Positions 15,253-25,700 of a DNA stretch of 32,173 bases are shown here, one piece after another. Source of the stretch: Phycisphaerae bacterium (GTDB lineage: Bacteria > Planctomycetota > Phycisphaerae > Sedimentisphaerales > Anaerobacaceae); assembly GCA_016782865.1 (NCBI GenBank), contig JADHXR010000092.1, positions 1 to 32,173 on the forward strand, written 5' to 3'. Position 1 is the stretch's first letter. Each line of letters begins with the position of its first letter. The translations under genes were made by a program, and so were the position numbers. The notes under the pieces were generated by a model that searched no databases, was not told the origin of the DNA, and saw only the letters and a list, made by a program, of their open reading frames with translations.

Positions 15253-17259
15253 ATGAAAAAACGAATAGTCATCCTCTGTAGTGTTTTTATGATACATCTA
15301 TCGTATGCTCAAGAGCAGGGAATCATCAACAACGCGAAAAGCCCTCACGTGAAACTGAAGAGTATCAACATCGGCGATTGCCGGTGGACTTCGGGATTTT
15401 GGGCGGACAAGTTCAAGCTGTGCGAAGAGGTCATGGTGCCGCATATGGGGTCTCTCCTCAAAGGCGATACGGGGCATGCTTACAATAACTTCAAGATTGC
15501 TGCCGGTCTCAAAGAAGGCAGACATCAGGGCATGCATTGGCACGATGGGGATTTCTACAAATGGATGGAGTCGGCCGTGTATGTTTATGCCATCAACAAA
15601 GATCCGCAGATTCTCAAGGAGCTGGATGAAATCGTTGCGGTGATTGCCAAGGCGCAGCAAGACGACGGCTATATTTCCACCCAGATCACCCCCACAGACA
15701 TTGATCGCTGGTCTAACAGAAAATTTCACGAGCTCTACAACAGCGGGCATCTGCTGACCAGCGCGTGTATTCACCACCGCGTCACTGCCAAGACCAACTT
15801 CCTGGATATTGCACGCAAGCATGCAGACTATCTCTATAAGACCTTCCGGCCTCAACCGAAAGAACTGGCCCGTTTTGGATTCAATCAAACCCAAATTATG
15901 GGATTGGTGGAACTTTACCGCACGACGAGAAACAAGGAGTATCTTCACCTGGCAGAGATCTTCATCAATATGCGTGGCAAATCAAAGGTGGAACCCGACC
16001 CAACCGTGCGCCACACTATGATCGGGGACATGGTTCAGGAAAGAACTCAGCTTCGTAAATCAAAAGAAGCTGTGGGGCATGCCGTTCTTGCGTTGTATTT
16101 CTATGCCGGGGCGGCGGATGTTTATGCTGAAACAGGAGAGAAGGCATTGGTGGACGCACTTGACCGGCTTTGGGACAATGTGGTGACTAAGAAAATGTAT
16201 GTCACCGGCGCGTGCGGACAGGCGCATCACGGGTCATCTTCCAAGGTGGACTTCGTTCACGAGGCATTTATTGATGAATATATGATGCCAAACCTGACTG
16301 CCTATAACGAGACCTGCGCGAACATCTGTAATGCCATGTTCAGCTACCGGATGCTCGGGATCCATGGCGAAAGCAAATATGCCGACATCATGGAACTAGT
16401 CTTGTATAACAGCGCGCTCTCAGGTATCAGCGCCGATGGGACGCATTATTTTTATACTAATCCATTGAGAAGGACCCATGATTGTGAGATGGATACCACC
16501 GACCAGCGAACACGGGCTCCTTATATCCCATGTTTTTGCTGCCCACCGAACCTGGTTCGAACCATCGCCAAATTGTCCGGATGGGCGTACAGCCTGTCCG
16601 GGAACGGTGTTGCAGTGAACCTTTATGGTGGCAATAAACTGACTACCAAACTGCTGGATGGCTCGGAAATCAAACTGAAGCAGGAGTCTCAATATCCATG
16701 GGACGGTGCCGTGAAAATCAACATGGAATCGTGCAAAGATGAGCTTTTTGAAGTGATGCTGCGGATACCAGAATGGGCGGAAGGCTCCAAAATCCGAGTC
16801 AATGGAAAAGATGCCGGCGTTGATGTAATCCCGGGAACATTCGCAAGAATTGAGCGTCAATGGAAAGCAGGCGACGTGGTGGAGCTGAATATGCCGATGG
16901 AGACCAGACTGCTTGTCGGCCATCCCCGCATTGAAGAGATCCGCAACCAGGCGGCGATCAAACGCGGTCCCGTGGTCTACTGCATCGAATCGCCGGATCT
17001 GCCAAAGAATACCGATATCCTGGATGTGTACCTGCCCGCCGACGTCAAACTGAAAGTGCACAATCAGCCGGACTTCCTGGGCGGCGTTACAACACTGAGT
17101 GGAAAGATACTGCTGCATGCCTCTAACGAAGAGAGTATGTACAGCACGCTGGAAAAACCGGATTGGAAAGAGGTCAGAGCCCAGTTTGTTCCCTACTTCG
17201 CCTGGAGCAACCGAGGTGTAGGTGAAATGACGGTTTGGATGCCCGTTGTTTGGAGATGA
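15253..17259 (+). CDS. Secreted GH127 (DUF1680) beta-L-arabinofuranosidase
   Basis: 668 residues from ATG 15253, with AAGGA at 15239-15243 and a signal peptide (MKKRIVILCSVFMIHLSYA). Although the frame is open to the left, the signal peptide fixes this start. It is a full-length GH127 with an (alpha/alpha)6 barrel followed by beta-sandwich domains. The metal-cysteine active site is visible: E353-T-C355 in YNETCANICNAMFSYRM, and the tandem C429-C430 in PCFCCPPNLVRTIAKL. In the family prototype HypBA1 the equivalent Glu, Cys and two neighbouring Cys bind zinc, and one Cys is the nucleophile. It would remove beta-L-arabinofuranose from arabinan- or hydroxyproline-linked glycans outside the cytoplasm. 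The sulfatase gene follows after five bases, which indicates one transcript. Confidence 0.9.
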   Translation: MKKRIVILCSVFMIHLSYAQEQGIINNAKSPHVKLKSINIGDCRWTSGFWADKFKLCEEVMVPHMGSLLKGDTGHAYNNFKIAAGLKEGRHQGMHWHDGDFYKWMESAVYVYAINKDPQILKELDEIVAVIAKAQQDDGYISTQITPTDIDRWSNRKFHELYNSGHLLTSACIHHRVTAKTNFLDIARKHADYLYKTFRPQPKELARFGFNQTQIMGLVELYRTTRNKEYLHLAEIFINMRGKSKVEPDPTVRHTMIGDMVQERTQLRKSKEAVGHAVLALYFYAGAADVYAETGEKALVDALDRLWDNVVTKKMYVTGACGQAHHGSSSKVDFVHEAFIDEYMMPNLTAYNETCANICNAMFSYRMLGIHGESKYADIMELVLYNSALSGISADGTHYFYTNPLRRTHDCEMDTTDQRTRAPYIPCFCCPPNLVRTIAKLSGWAYSLSGNGVAVNLYGGNKLTTKLLDGSEIKLKQESQYPWDGAVKINMESCKDELFEVMLRIPEWAEGSKIRVNGKDAGVDVIPGTFARIERQWKAGDVVELNMPMETRLLVGHPRIEEIRNQAAIKRGPVVYCIESPDLPKNTDILDVYLPADVKLKVHNQPDFLGGVTTLSGKILLHASNEESMYSTLEKPDWKEVRAQFVPYFAWSNRGVGEMTVWMPVVWR

Positions 17260-17264
17260 GGAAG

Positions 17265-18165
17265 ATGAAAATGAAGAATTGGAGTCTGTTATGCACAATC
17301 ACATGTTTGCTGATAGCTAACTCGTCATTGGCTAAAGACCGGCCCAACATCATATTGATCGTTGTCGACGATATGGGTTACTCCGATATCGGCTGTTACG
17401 GCGGTGAAATCAAAACCCCACACATTGATCGTTTGGCAAATGAGGGCTTGCGATTTCGCCAGTTCTATAACAATTCCAAATGTACCACGACACGTACGTC
17501 GATCATGTCGGGCTGCTATCCGTATCGGGCCGATAAACAAAGCTATTATTTCTGGGACAAGCAAACCTATTGCATTGCTCAATCCATGAAAGATGCCGGC
17601 TATTACACCATTCAGATCGGGAAATGGCATGTGGGGCCCGGCGACCCGGATGTCTGGGGCTTTGACGATTACTTTGGGAAGGTTTTCCCGTGCAGCTATT
17701 TTGACCCGACGTATCACCCTGATTACGCCAAGCCCTTCCTGCATAACTGAGTTCAGATTACTGAGTTCCCGGATGACTTTTATGCGACAGATTATTTTAC
17801 CGATTATGCTGTGCAGGAAATGAAGAAGGCAATTAATGAGAAGAAGCCATATTTCATGTATTTGGCTTACTCGGCACCTCACTGGCCTTTGCAGGCTAAA
17901 CCTGAGGATATCGCCAAATATAAAGGCGTATATAATGAGGAGAAAACTTTGATAGAGGTGAGCCCCTCTACTGGGAATGGCTCGGAAGCAAAGCCATTCG
18001 CGATGGGGGCTGGAAAGCAGTCCAGTTGGTCGGCCCAGATTACAGGTGGGAGCTGTACGATATAGCCAAGGATCCAACCGAGACAAATGATCTGGCTGCT
18101 CAATACCCTGAAAGACTGCAACAGATGAGACTGGACTGGGCCCGGTGGGCCGAAGTACATGGAGC
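17265..18165 (+). pseudogene. Secreted formylglycine sulfatase with nonsense codon and internal deletion
   Basis: ATG 17265 overlaps in spacing with the GH127 stop (17257-17259) and has GAGGAAG as ribosome site. A signal peptide leads into RPNIILIVVDDMGYSDIGCYGG with the first metal-binding Asp pair. C73 in CTTTRTSIMSG is the formylglycine cysteine, and GKWHVGPGDPDVWGFDDYFG follows. At 17748-17750 a TGA interrupts FLHN-stop-VQITEFPDD, where relatives have Gly (GGA needs one change). Reading on in the same frame, KPYFMYLAYSAPHWPLQAKP is normal up to about 17945. Then about 170-200 residues with the NDNGG metal site are missing, and text resumes in another frame as EPLYWEWLGSKAIRDGGWK to RWAEVHG near 18165. 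It cannot encode an active enzyme. Its original role was desulfation of the glycan attacked by GH127 or GH16. Confidence 0.8.
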
Positions 18166-18583
18166 TCCACTGGAAAGAGAAGTGGCAGATGATAAGCCTA
18201 TGGTTAGGTTCAAGTTTAATATGAGATTCCAAAAACAAAGAATCGACAACGATAAAGTTTTCAAGTTCGATGTAAACTATAACGCAGGATTAGGCCATAC
18301 TGTTGTGGCAAAAGGCTGGAATGGTGTAACGTGCAGGTTAATCGAAAAAGACGCAAACGGTGCCGTTGTCAGGGAATATGTTGGAAATGATCCATCTACA
18401 GTCGGAACACATTCCGGAGCTGCGAAAATTCAAATTGATGTAATAGGGATAACACCAACAGATGATTTACCGACTGGACATTATTACACTCTGGAGCCGG
18501 TATTTAGATCAACCTATGACAGAACTGAAGATATTGTTCTTAGTAAACCTGTGACAGGCGTGAAAGTTCGTACCAGGCCATGA
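18026..18583 (+). CDS. Open frame joining a sulfatase tail to an unassigned beta-rich domain
   Basis: The first part (YRWELYDIAKDPTETNDLAA through DWARWAEVHG, to about 18165) is the C-terminus of the sulfatase pseudogene. Without a stop it continues into 130 residues of different character: KPMVRFKFNMRFQKQ, NAGLGHTVVAKGWNGVTC, HSGAAKIQIDVIGITPTDD and a final KPVTGVKVRTRP. The regular alternation of short strands suggests a beta-sandwich accessory domain, perhaps the tail of another secreted enzyme. A normal sulfatase ends shortly after RWAEVHG, so this is an in-frame junction at about 18165-18175. No ribosome site precedes the first ATG, so this is not an independent gene. Confidence 0.45.
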   Translation: MVGPDYRWELYDIAKDPTETNDLAAQYPERLQQMRLDWARWAEVHGAPLEREVADDKPMVRFKFNMRFQKQRIDNDKVFKFDVNYNAGLGHTVVAKGWNGVTCRLIEKDANGAVVREYVGNDPSTVGTHSGAAKIQIDVIGITPTDDLPTGHYYTLEPVFRSTYDRTEDIVLSKPVTGVKVRTRP

Positions 18584-18630
18584 AGAAGGCTGGTTATTCC
18601 ACTATTCTGAGCGGGAAACGGTATTTGTAA
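18574..18630 (+). pseudogene. Tiny sulfatase remnant
   Basis: Nineteen codons, QAMKKAGYSTILSGKR and so on, match the sulfatase N-terminal stretch that in the pseudogene above reads QSMKDAGYYTIQIGKWH. It breaks exactly where WH should follow and stops at 18630. It lies between the beta-rich tail and the ribosome site of the GH16 gene, and marks a second sulfatase copy reduced to a sliver. Confidence 0.5.
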
Positions 18631-18641
18631 GGGATCTCGCG

Positions 18642-20222
18642 ATGGGTGTCAGAAAATATAGATCGGTGCTGATTGCAGGAGTATTGCTGCTCTCTTGTAT
18701 GACTTGTTTCGGTGATGAAGCACAATCCGCAAGAGTCTATCCCGCTTCGGACCCTTCCAACTCAGGTGGTTGGATCCTGAACGAGGACATGAGTGACGAG
18801 TTCGAGGGCAAGAAACTCGACAGTACAAAGTGGTATGTTGAAGGCACCGACGGCAAATATAAGCGCTGGATTGGCCGGGCGCCATCCCAGTTTTCAGCCG
18901 CGAACGTCAGGATTGAGAATGGAAAGCTATACATAACCACAAAATGGGATCCTGACTTTGAATTCTCCACCAAAACGAAACCCGAATATAAATCCCCCTA
19001 TGAGAAGTATACAACGGCGGCAGTCCTGAGTAGAAGAACCTTTCTCTACGGATATATGGAAATAAAGTGCAAGGCTGCGGATGCAGCCATTACAAGTTCC
19101 TTCTGGACAACAGGTAAGCACTCAGAGCTGGATATATTCGAATTCGTTGGTGATTCAAAGCGTGCCGATAAAGACAAAAGGTATCCGTTTGCAGTCCATG
19201 ACTGGTCGACAAGAGACGGTGAGGCCAACGTATGGAAAGATTCAGTTGAATTAGACTGGCGTGTTGCAGATGACTTTCATGTGTATGGATGCCAATGGAG
19301 CGAAGATGGTCTGAAGTTTTATGCCGATGGGAAATTGGTGAAAGCCGCCACCAGAGCTGAACTGGACAAAGCTTGGGTCTTAACACAGCCATTAATGATT
19401 TGGGTGGATTCTGAAACATTCTATCTGACTGATGTGCTGGCTGATGAGGCCTGCGCCTTTATCGAACGCAATCGGGATAAGCCGTTTTTTGCCTATGTCT
19501 CATTCAATGCGGTTCATTTGCCGATGGAGACGGATCCGAAAGATAAGGATGAATTTGCTCAGTTGGAGGGGAAACGGCGCGTTGTTGCCCAAATGACACT
19601 TTCACTCGATCGGGCATGTGGCCAAATTTTGAATAAACTCAAAGAGCTCGGTCTGGATGAGAACACTTTGGTTGTCTTCACGAATGACAATGGCGGGCCG
19701 ACCGATAAGAATGCGTCAAGCAACTATCCGTTTAGCGGCATCAAGGCTACTCATCTTGAAGGCGGCATCCGGGTTCCGGGCATCGTGGCCTGGCCTGGGA
19801 AACTGCCCGCAGGTGCCGTATACGACCATCCGCTTAGTACGCTCGACCTGATGCCCACCTTTGTTATGGCGGCCGGGGGTGATGAGGCGGCGATCGAAGG
19901 ATTCGACGGCGTGGATATAGTGCCGTATCTGCAGGGTGTAAAAACGGGGCTTCCACATCAAACTCTCTACTGGAAAAAGGAAAACCGCGGAACCATTCGC
20001 GATGGCGACTGGAAGATGATGCGTTTTCCTGATCGCCCGGCCGAGCTGTACAACATTGCCGAGGATCCCGCGGAACAAAACAACCTTGCCGCTGCGCATC
20101 CCGAGATGGTGAAAGCGCTTTTCAAGAAACTGTTTGCGTGGGAACTCGTGTGCTTGTCAAGGCAAGATGGGACCACTGCAAAACAGCTAATTTCCGATGC
20201 ACGTGTCCTAAGAAACGGGTAG
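18642..20222 (+). CDS. In-frame fusion of a GH16 endoglycanase front and a sulfatase rear
   Basis: 526 residues; ATG 18642 with AAGGGAT at 18628-18634 and a signal peptide ending near TCFGD. Residues 40-258 are a GH16 jelly-roll of the agarase/porphyranase/carrageenase kind: GGWILNEDMSDEF, the catalytic motif E162-L-D-I-F-E167 (nucleophile E162, acid/base E167), WSEDGLKFYADG and MIWVDSETF. From residue 261 the text is a sulfatase C-terminal half: YLTDVLADEACAFIERN, PFFAYVSFNAVHLPM, TNDNGG at 347-352 (metal ligands), GIKATHLEGGIRVPGIVAWP and IRDGDWKMMRFPDRPAELYN. The sulfatase lacks its formylglycine cysteine and cannot work, and GH16 lacks its last strand. The final 25 residues (LVCLSRQDGTT and on) again differ from family expectation. 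The join is near 19419. Confidence 0.8.
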   Translation: MGVRKYRSVLIAGVLLLSCMTCFGDEAQSARVYPASDPSNSGGWILNEDMSDEFEGKKLDSTKWYVEGTDGKYKRWIGRAPSQFSAANVRIENGKLYITTKWDPDFEFSTKTKPEYKSPYEKYTTAAVLSRRTFLYGYMEIKCKAADAAITSSFWTTGKHSELDIFEFVGDSKRADKDKRYPFAVHDWSTRDGEANVWKDSVELDWRVADDFHVYGCQWSEDGLKFYADGKLVKAATRAELDKAWVLTQPLMIWVDSETFYLTDVLADEACAFIERNRDKPFFAYVSFNAVHLPMETDPKDKDEFAQLEGKRRVVAQMTLSLDRACGQILNKLKELGLDENTLVVFTNDNGGPTDKNASSNYPFSGIKATHLEGGIRVPGIVAWPGKLPAGAVYDHPLSTLDLMPTFVMAAGGDEAAIEGFDGVDIVPYLQGVKTGLPHQTLYWKKENRGTIRDGDWKMMRFPDRPAELYNIAEDPAEQNNLAAAHPEMVKALFKKLFAWELVCLSRQDGTTAKQLISDARVLRNG

Positions 20223-20485
20223 GCATTCGTGATATTTCACCCGGTCATTGAAAACTATGCAAATCCTAAAAAGTGCTTTTTCCTACCGAAAAGTGGCCTA
20301 TGTGCGGCCTAAATCTGGGCAAAATCAAGGTCTATGGAGACATTTTGGTGACACGACTTGTCAAGGTATTATGACGTGTTGTAAGTCAAACTTTTGGGCC
20401 ATTTTGTAACTATGTCACTTGCTCATATTCTCTGTTTGTGGCAGTTTTGCTCGCCGCTCTTCAACCTGACTGGTCGAAGTCTCAG

Positions 20486-22549
20486 TCAATCCTGCCTGTG
20501 TTCCATAGAAGGTCTCCCACCATCTATGTACGGAAAATCCTTTTTCAATCCGATCTGACTGGTGTCAATCTCCTGAAATCCCAGGGCCAGGGCTGGTGAA
20601 TCGGGCCTGAGGCGATAGTCATGATTCTCCCGATCCACGAACAACGGATCGGCAAATCTCGTGTCGTTATCAAGCCCCATACCATGCCAGTTTTCCAGGG
20701 TGTCCTTGCCTTGTATTCTTCCGAAAGAATAGTGTCTGTCCGGATTATAATACACATTGTTGTCCACTTGCTTGAACGTTTCCTGATCTGGCCGACCGCC
20801 GATTCGAAAAATTGATCCGGAAGACGACCAGACGATATTGTTCTCAAAAGTATAGTGGCGATTCCAGATAGGCGGCTTATCCACAGCTACGTTGGCGCGT
20901 CGACTACCCGCGGCGACAGTGAATGGCGACAGCATATCCGGCCCGTCAAAATCGATGACGTTGTTGCGGACGACGTGATTCGGTCCGCGGACATGCACTC
21001 CGAACTTGTGATCAACATTGTAAATGACGTTATTGGTCACGGTGCAGTTGTACACGCCGTCCAGATCAAGGTAGATCGCGGCAGCGGGATAGCCCGGATA
21101 GCGATTGTGGGACATGTCGTGAAGCAGGTTGTGGTCAATCGTGACATGTCCGCCGTCCGGTCCCCCGGCGGTACAGTTGGTATAAATCCCTGCCGCATCA
21201 CTGTCTGTACCATCCAGCCCAACACGCGAAATGTCATTGTAACTGACGGTCTGTCGTTCTACGTAAAGAGATTTGAACCCATTCTCATCGACATCATGGA
21301 TGAGATTGTGTCGAATCACGTCTCCAACACTATTGCGCACATAGATCCCTTCTCCCACATGATGCACGTAGTTATTTTCGATGATATTGTCCCGGTTGTT
21401 GCCGCCCACAAAACGCACGCCGCCGCTTACCGTTTGGGTAATTAGATTTCCGTAAATCATACATTTTTCGATATTACCCTCGACAATCACACCATTTTGC
21501 CCGGAATTGAGAAGACGACAGTACTTGATGACTATATTCCTGGCTTCACCCAGACGGATCAATCCTCCCGTGATATTCGAATCTAGTGGAAGACTGGGGA
21601 TGACCTCTAATCGGCCGTTAGAGACCTTGAATGTGAGGCCCTCGAATTGAATATCACTTGCGCCGTCAATGTCAATCATCCTATCCACGGTCGCGGCAAT
21701 AATGGCCTGCTTGTCAATCGGTGTGCGGCGCGGTTTGTAATAGAGTCTACGCGAGGTGGGATCCATGTAAAATTCGCCAGGCTGATCCAGGAAAGACTTG
21801 GCGTTATAGATATAGAAACGGGTAGGGGTACGCGCAGCCCAATTGTCGTTCCAGACAGTGCCCTGGACATTCCCGGCATACGGCTGTTGGAGTGTAATGA
21901 TACGGCTATTGAAGTCAATGTTTTGAATCGCTATTTTTCCGGGTATCCAATGTGCCCACAAACGCACGGCCGCACCCTGGTAATCGAAACGGCCGTAGTC
22001 GGCCTCTCGAAATTTTTGATGGCTGAAGTCAATGATGGATTCAAATTCATGATAACCTTCATCTGGTTCTCTGGCCATGATGGCGGGTTGGTCGTTTTCA
22101 AACAGCGCGTAGGCATCCCGATCGAGCTGAGTGCTGTAGATCCCTTCACCTTCGTCCTTCCACGCAGTTAGCGCCCGGCCGCCGATGAGATTGGCGCTGC
22201 CTTTTTCATCCCAGTTCTTGTAGATGATCCGACCACCATTCGCACCCGAGTCTCTCCTTCCGAACCGGACGGTGTTGTCGATGAAGTAATCGCCGGCCTT
22301 GAACAGAACCAAGACATCCTGGGACCCATTCTTGTCCGTATTGCGAACCCGGTCCCGCGCACCTCGTAGCGTTCGCAATGGCTGGCTTTGGGTGCCAGGA
22401 TTGCCATCATTGCCGTCAGGGGAGACGTACAATTCGCCGCGAGCGACTGTAACTAGCAACATCAGCAATAGTCCGGCGGATAACAGCGATATCAAGGAGT
22501 TCTGAATCCAATCCATAACTGTTGACAGAAATAATGACTGGCGTTCCAT
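20486..22549 (-). CDS. Secreted right-handed beta-helix carbohydrate-active protein
   Basis: 687 residues; ATG 22549 with GGGAGG seven bases ahead on the minus strand. Residues 16-38 form a long signal peptide or membrane start (SLISLLSAGLLLMLLVTVARG). ELYVSPDGNDGNPGTQSQPL at about 39-58 is the classic opening of secreted beta-helix enzymes. Residues about 290-560 show many helix-coil repeats such as IVIKYCRLLNSGQNGVIVEG, IIENNYVHHVGEGIYVRNS and CTVTNNVIYNVDHKFGVHV. The end (NHDYRLRPDSPALALGFQEID) is the usual C-terminal cap of the family. It is full length and unbroken. Relatives include GH141-like hydrolases and polysaccharide lyase-like proteins; without a recognised catalytic set I leave lyase or hydrolase open. 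Confidence 0.8.
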   Translation of the reverse strand: MERQSLFLSTVMDWIQNSLISLLSAGLLLMLLVTVARGELYVSPDGNDGNPGTQSQPLRTLRGARDRVRNTDKNGSQDVLVLFKAGDYFIDNTVRFGRRDSGANGGRIIYKNWDEKGSANLIGGRALTAWKDEGEGIYSTQLDRDAYALFENDQPAIMAREPDEGYHEFESIIDFSHQKFREADYGRFDYQGAAVRLWAHWIPGKIAIQNIDFNSRIITLQQPYAGNVQGTVWNDNWAARTPTRFYIYNAKSFLDQPGEFYMDPTSRRLYYKPRRTPIDKQAIIAATVDRMIDIDGASDIQFEGLTFKVSNGRLEVIPSLPLDSNITGGLIRLGEARNIVIKYCRLLNSGQNGVIVEGNIEKCMIYGNLITQTVSGGVRFVGGNNRDNIIENNYVHHVGEGIYVRNSVGDVIRHNLIHDVDENGFKSLYVERQTVSYNDISRVGLDGTDSDAAGIYTNCTAGGPDGGHVTIDHNLLHDMSHNRYPGYPAAAIYLDLDGVYNCTVTNNVIYNVDHKFGVHVRGPNHVVRNNVIDFDGPDMLSPFTVAAGSRRANVAVDKPPIWNRHYTFENNIVWSSSGSIFRIGGRPDQETFKQVDNNVYYNPDRHYSFGRIQGKDTLENWHGMGLDNDTRFADPLFVDRENHDYRLRPDSPALALGFQEIDTSQIGLKKDFPYIDGGRPSMEHRQD

Positions 22550-22747
22550 TGCATACCTCCCATTTCTATAGAGTGTGAATTCCAGATAGAGTCACTCAAT
22601 TCGACTTGCTCCTCTCAGTACGGTCGGCGAATATACGCCTTCGTGATCCATGGATCGACATATTTCTTCGAGATTCTCAGGTGCTTTTCGCATGGAACCA
22701 GTACCCTTTATCAGTTCGCCTTTCCACTGTGATTGAAGGTATTCGCC

Positions 22748-25700
22748 TCACGGGTTTGACGCGGTCAGCACGGCGACCCAATGCACGCTGCTGGGCGCCC
22801 TTAACATGTAGTCTCCGCGGCTCGAAACCGTGGCTCTCTGGCCCCAGCAGCTTGTCGCGATGTCCAGCCACCGCAACTCGAACGAGCGCCCCGAGGCGGC
22901 CAACTCGATTCCCACGCGGCCGTCACCGTCGCCCGTGAAGAAGATGGCATACTGCTGCCCTGGCTCGGCCAGACAGTAGGCCTCGTTGGTCACGCGCTGC
23001 GACAGCAGGTCGTTGCGCGGGTTCATGCGGAAGATGTGGACTGCATCCAGAAATTCCCGCATACTACGCAGGTGTCTTTGGCCCTCGAACGCCAGCCCGA
23101 ACCCTTCACGCAAGCCGGCGGGGCGGGTCGGCGTGTGTCGGTGGAAGCGAATGCCGGCCGAACCGGCGAACACGGCACGCCAGAACTTCGCACCCGCCTC
23201 GGCGTCGGTCGGCGACGTCCGGTCCTTCCCAAAGCTGCTTCCGATCGGCCAATTGAAATGGTAACACTTCACGTTGTTAATGGGACGCGCGCCATGCGCG
23301 AGCATTCGGGACCGATACCAAAGGATATTGTCATACTGTGTCTGGCCGCTGGCGCCGTTGTTCTGGGAAATGTCGCTGAAGTTGAATGCCGCGTTCAGCA
23401 GCGGCACGCGCACCTCGGGATTGTCCCAGTCCTGAAACGTCGTCGCCTCATAGGGAGTCGGCCAGTGGAAACGCCGGGAAGAGCATACGAAGATATCACA
23501 AGCGCCCTTGGACTTGGCATAACGCCGCACGAACCGGGCCCAATACGGATCAGGCTCCAACGTCCCGTCGCCAATGCCGCTTTCGTTGTCCACCTGGAAC
23601 AGGACGTGGTCGTTGCCGTTGTCGATGATCTCGTTAAGGATCTTTTCCACGAATCGCTGCTGGAGCGGCAGTAGGACAGGATCTTTCTCAGCCGCCGCCA
23701 TATGGAAGGCATTGTAGAATGACGTCCTGCCTCGCTTCAGTAGAGGGCTGTCCGACCAGTCATACATTACGTTGTTGTTCGGATTCCAGGGAGACCAGTA
23801 CCACCCAAACCGCGCCTGTCGAGAATCGCCCGACTCATTCCAGCGGTCCCAGATCTCGAGTTGAACGATGATGCCCCGCTTCTTCGTCTCGCGCAGAAAC
23901 GCGCGGAGCTTGTTCCAATAGTCATCGTCCCACTGTTCGAGGTCATACTTGTCACCGATCTTCGCAAACGGATAGGGCAACAGATCCCACCGGTATCCTT
24001 CCGGCGTGTATTCGCGAGAACTCATCGTGCAACGGATATAATTGCCGCCGCAGGCGACGAGCAGATCAAGATGGTCGGTAAGCTTCGTGCCGTCAAGTGC
24101 CCACTGAAAGACGTTGTCACGGTCCGAGCCCCCAATCAACACAATGGGCTTGCCGTGATGCTCCCAGTAGCTGGGATTCTTCGAGTGGGGCTTGATGGGT
24201 GTGGCGCTCGCATCGCCGCCTCCATTTGCCCCTGTGGGGGCTTCTGATGCGCTACCCCGTTTATAGAGCACGGGCCGATCCAGAGGCGCTGTCGCTACCG
24301 TCTCACCGGCGGCGGTATTTTCTCTCACCATGTGCCAACGACCGGGGTCGGTGCCGTCACCCGCGAAGAAAGTATCGGGAATACCCTGGGGCATACGTGG
24401 GCTATCGACCAGGTTAGCCAGCAGAAAATTGTCCGTGCGTTCGATTACAAACAGGGCTTGATCTTCGTGGGCCGCCGCATTGCCTCCGTAGCCGAAGATG
24501 CGCACATGATCGCAATCACGCACCAGGATGATGGTTTGATTGTATTCGCCTTTGACCCCATAGAGCGAGACATGACGCGCCTTGTTCATTTCCAGGTTGG
24601 CATCGGATCGAGCGTGTTCGGGATTACACTGATACATGTGCAGCGGTTCGGTTGTGCCGCTGATCAGCAGATGTCGATAGTCGCGACCGTGTCCACGAGA
24701 ACTCTCCTGGTGGAAGTTGTACCATCGCCCGCCGCCATGGCCATCGATTCGTACGACAGGATGGTTGTAGAGCTGCTTGGCCCGGGTCGCTTGGAGAAAC
24801 TGAGCGGGCCCTTGCGGAGGCGCCCTGAAGGAAAAGACAATGTTCGTGTCGCGGAAGATCGACCTGTGGCCGGCTCGCCAATGGAGGCAGTAGGCTGCAG
24901 ACGACTCCCGTAGCGTACGGATGCCGAGGAAAGCAATCATCGTCTCTGCGTGCACATCGTTTGCCGTGCGCACGACCGGCTGTGGATCCGCCGGATTGTT
25001 GAAGTCACCGCCATCGCGCTCCACGGGCACCAACCAGGAGAAGCAGCGGTGCGCTCCGATCAGCTTAGTGTGTGGTCGCAATCGGATTGTCTTGCTCACC
25101 GCATAGTGACCCTTGGGGAGGAACACGATCTCGTGCTCGTCAATCGCTCGCTGAATCGCCGCCGCATCGTCAGTGATGCCGTTTCCGGCAGCACGGTACG
25201 GCGTGTCCTTCACATTCGTGGCCGCCGGTGATTCCCAACTGGGGAACCGTTCATCCCAGAGATGTCGGGCTTGCAGATCAATAGGCGGTGTTCGACCCGG
25301 CTCCACGTTGGCCAGAAACGGCCTTTCCAGACGCTTGCCGTCCACAAAGATAGGAGCCGGATATGTAAACGTCCGGTTGTCGTACTTTCGGGTCCGGTAA
25401 CGTTCGGCCACACCGCCTGCGTACTCATTGACGCATACCCAGCCAGGCTCGCCCGCGCGCAGAGCGGGTATGTCTGGCTGCCGAACGAGTGTCTCGGCAC
25501 CGTGAACGTAGACATTATTCAAGTAAAGGCTCGATGCGGCTTCGATCGCGGCGTTTTTGCCGGGATTGCGCATGATAATTTGACTATCGACAAGGCAAAA
25601 CTGTCCGTGATGCGCGCCCCACAGCTTTTTAGTCACTATTGCTGGGCCGGAAGTCTCTGTCTCCACACGGAGCCCGACAGCACAGAGCGCCTGTCGGCTA

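Noticed and set aside
17748..17750. TGA as glycine (changed genetic code) or as selenocysteine
   Set aside because: TGA is used as an ordinary stop at 3607-3609 and 17257-17259, the position is glycine in relatives, and the gene is broken in other ways.
20223..20485. AAAAAGTGCTTTTT and GGCC repeats between convergent genes as a bidirectional terminator
   Set aside because: The stems are short or purely A/T and lack a proper loop, so support is too weak for a feature.
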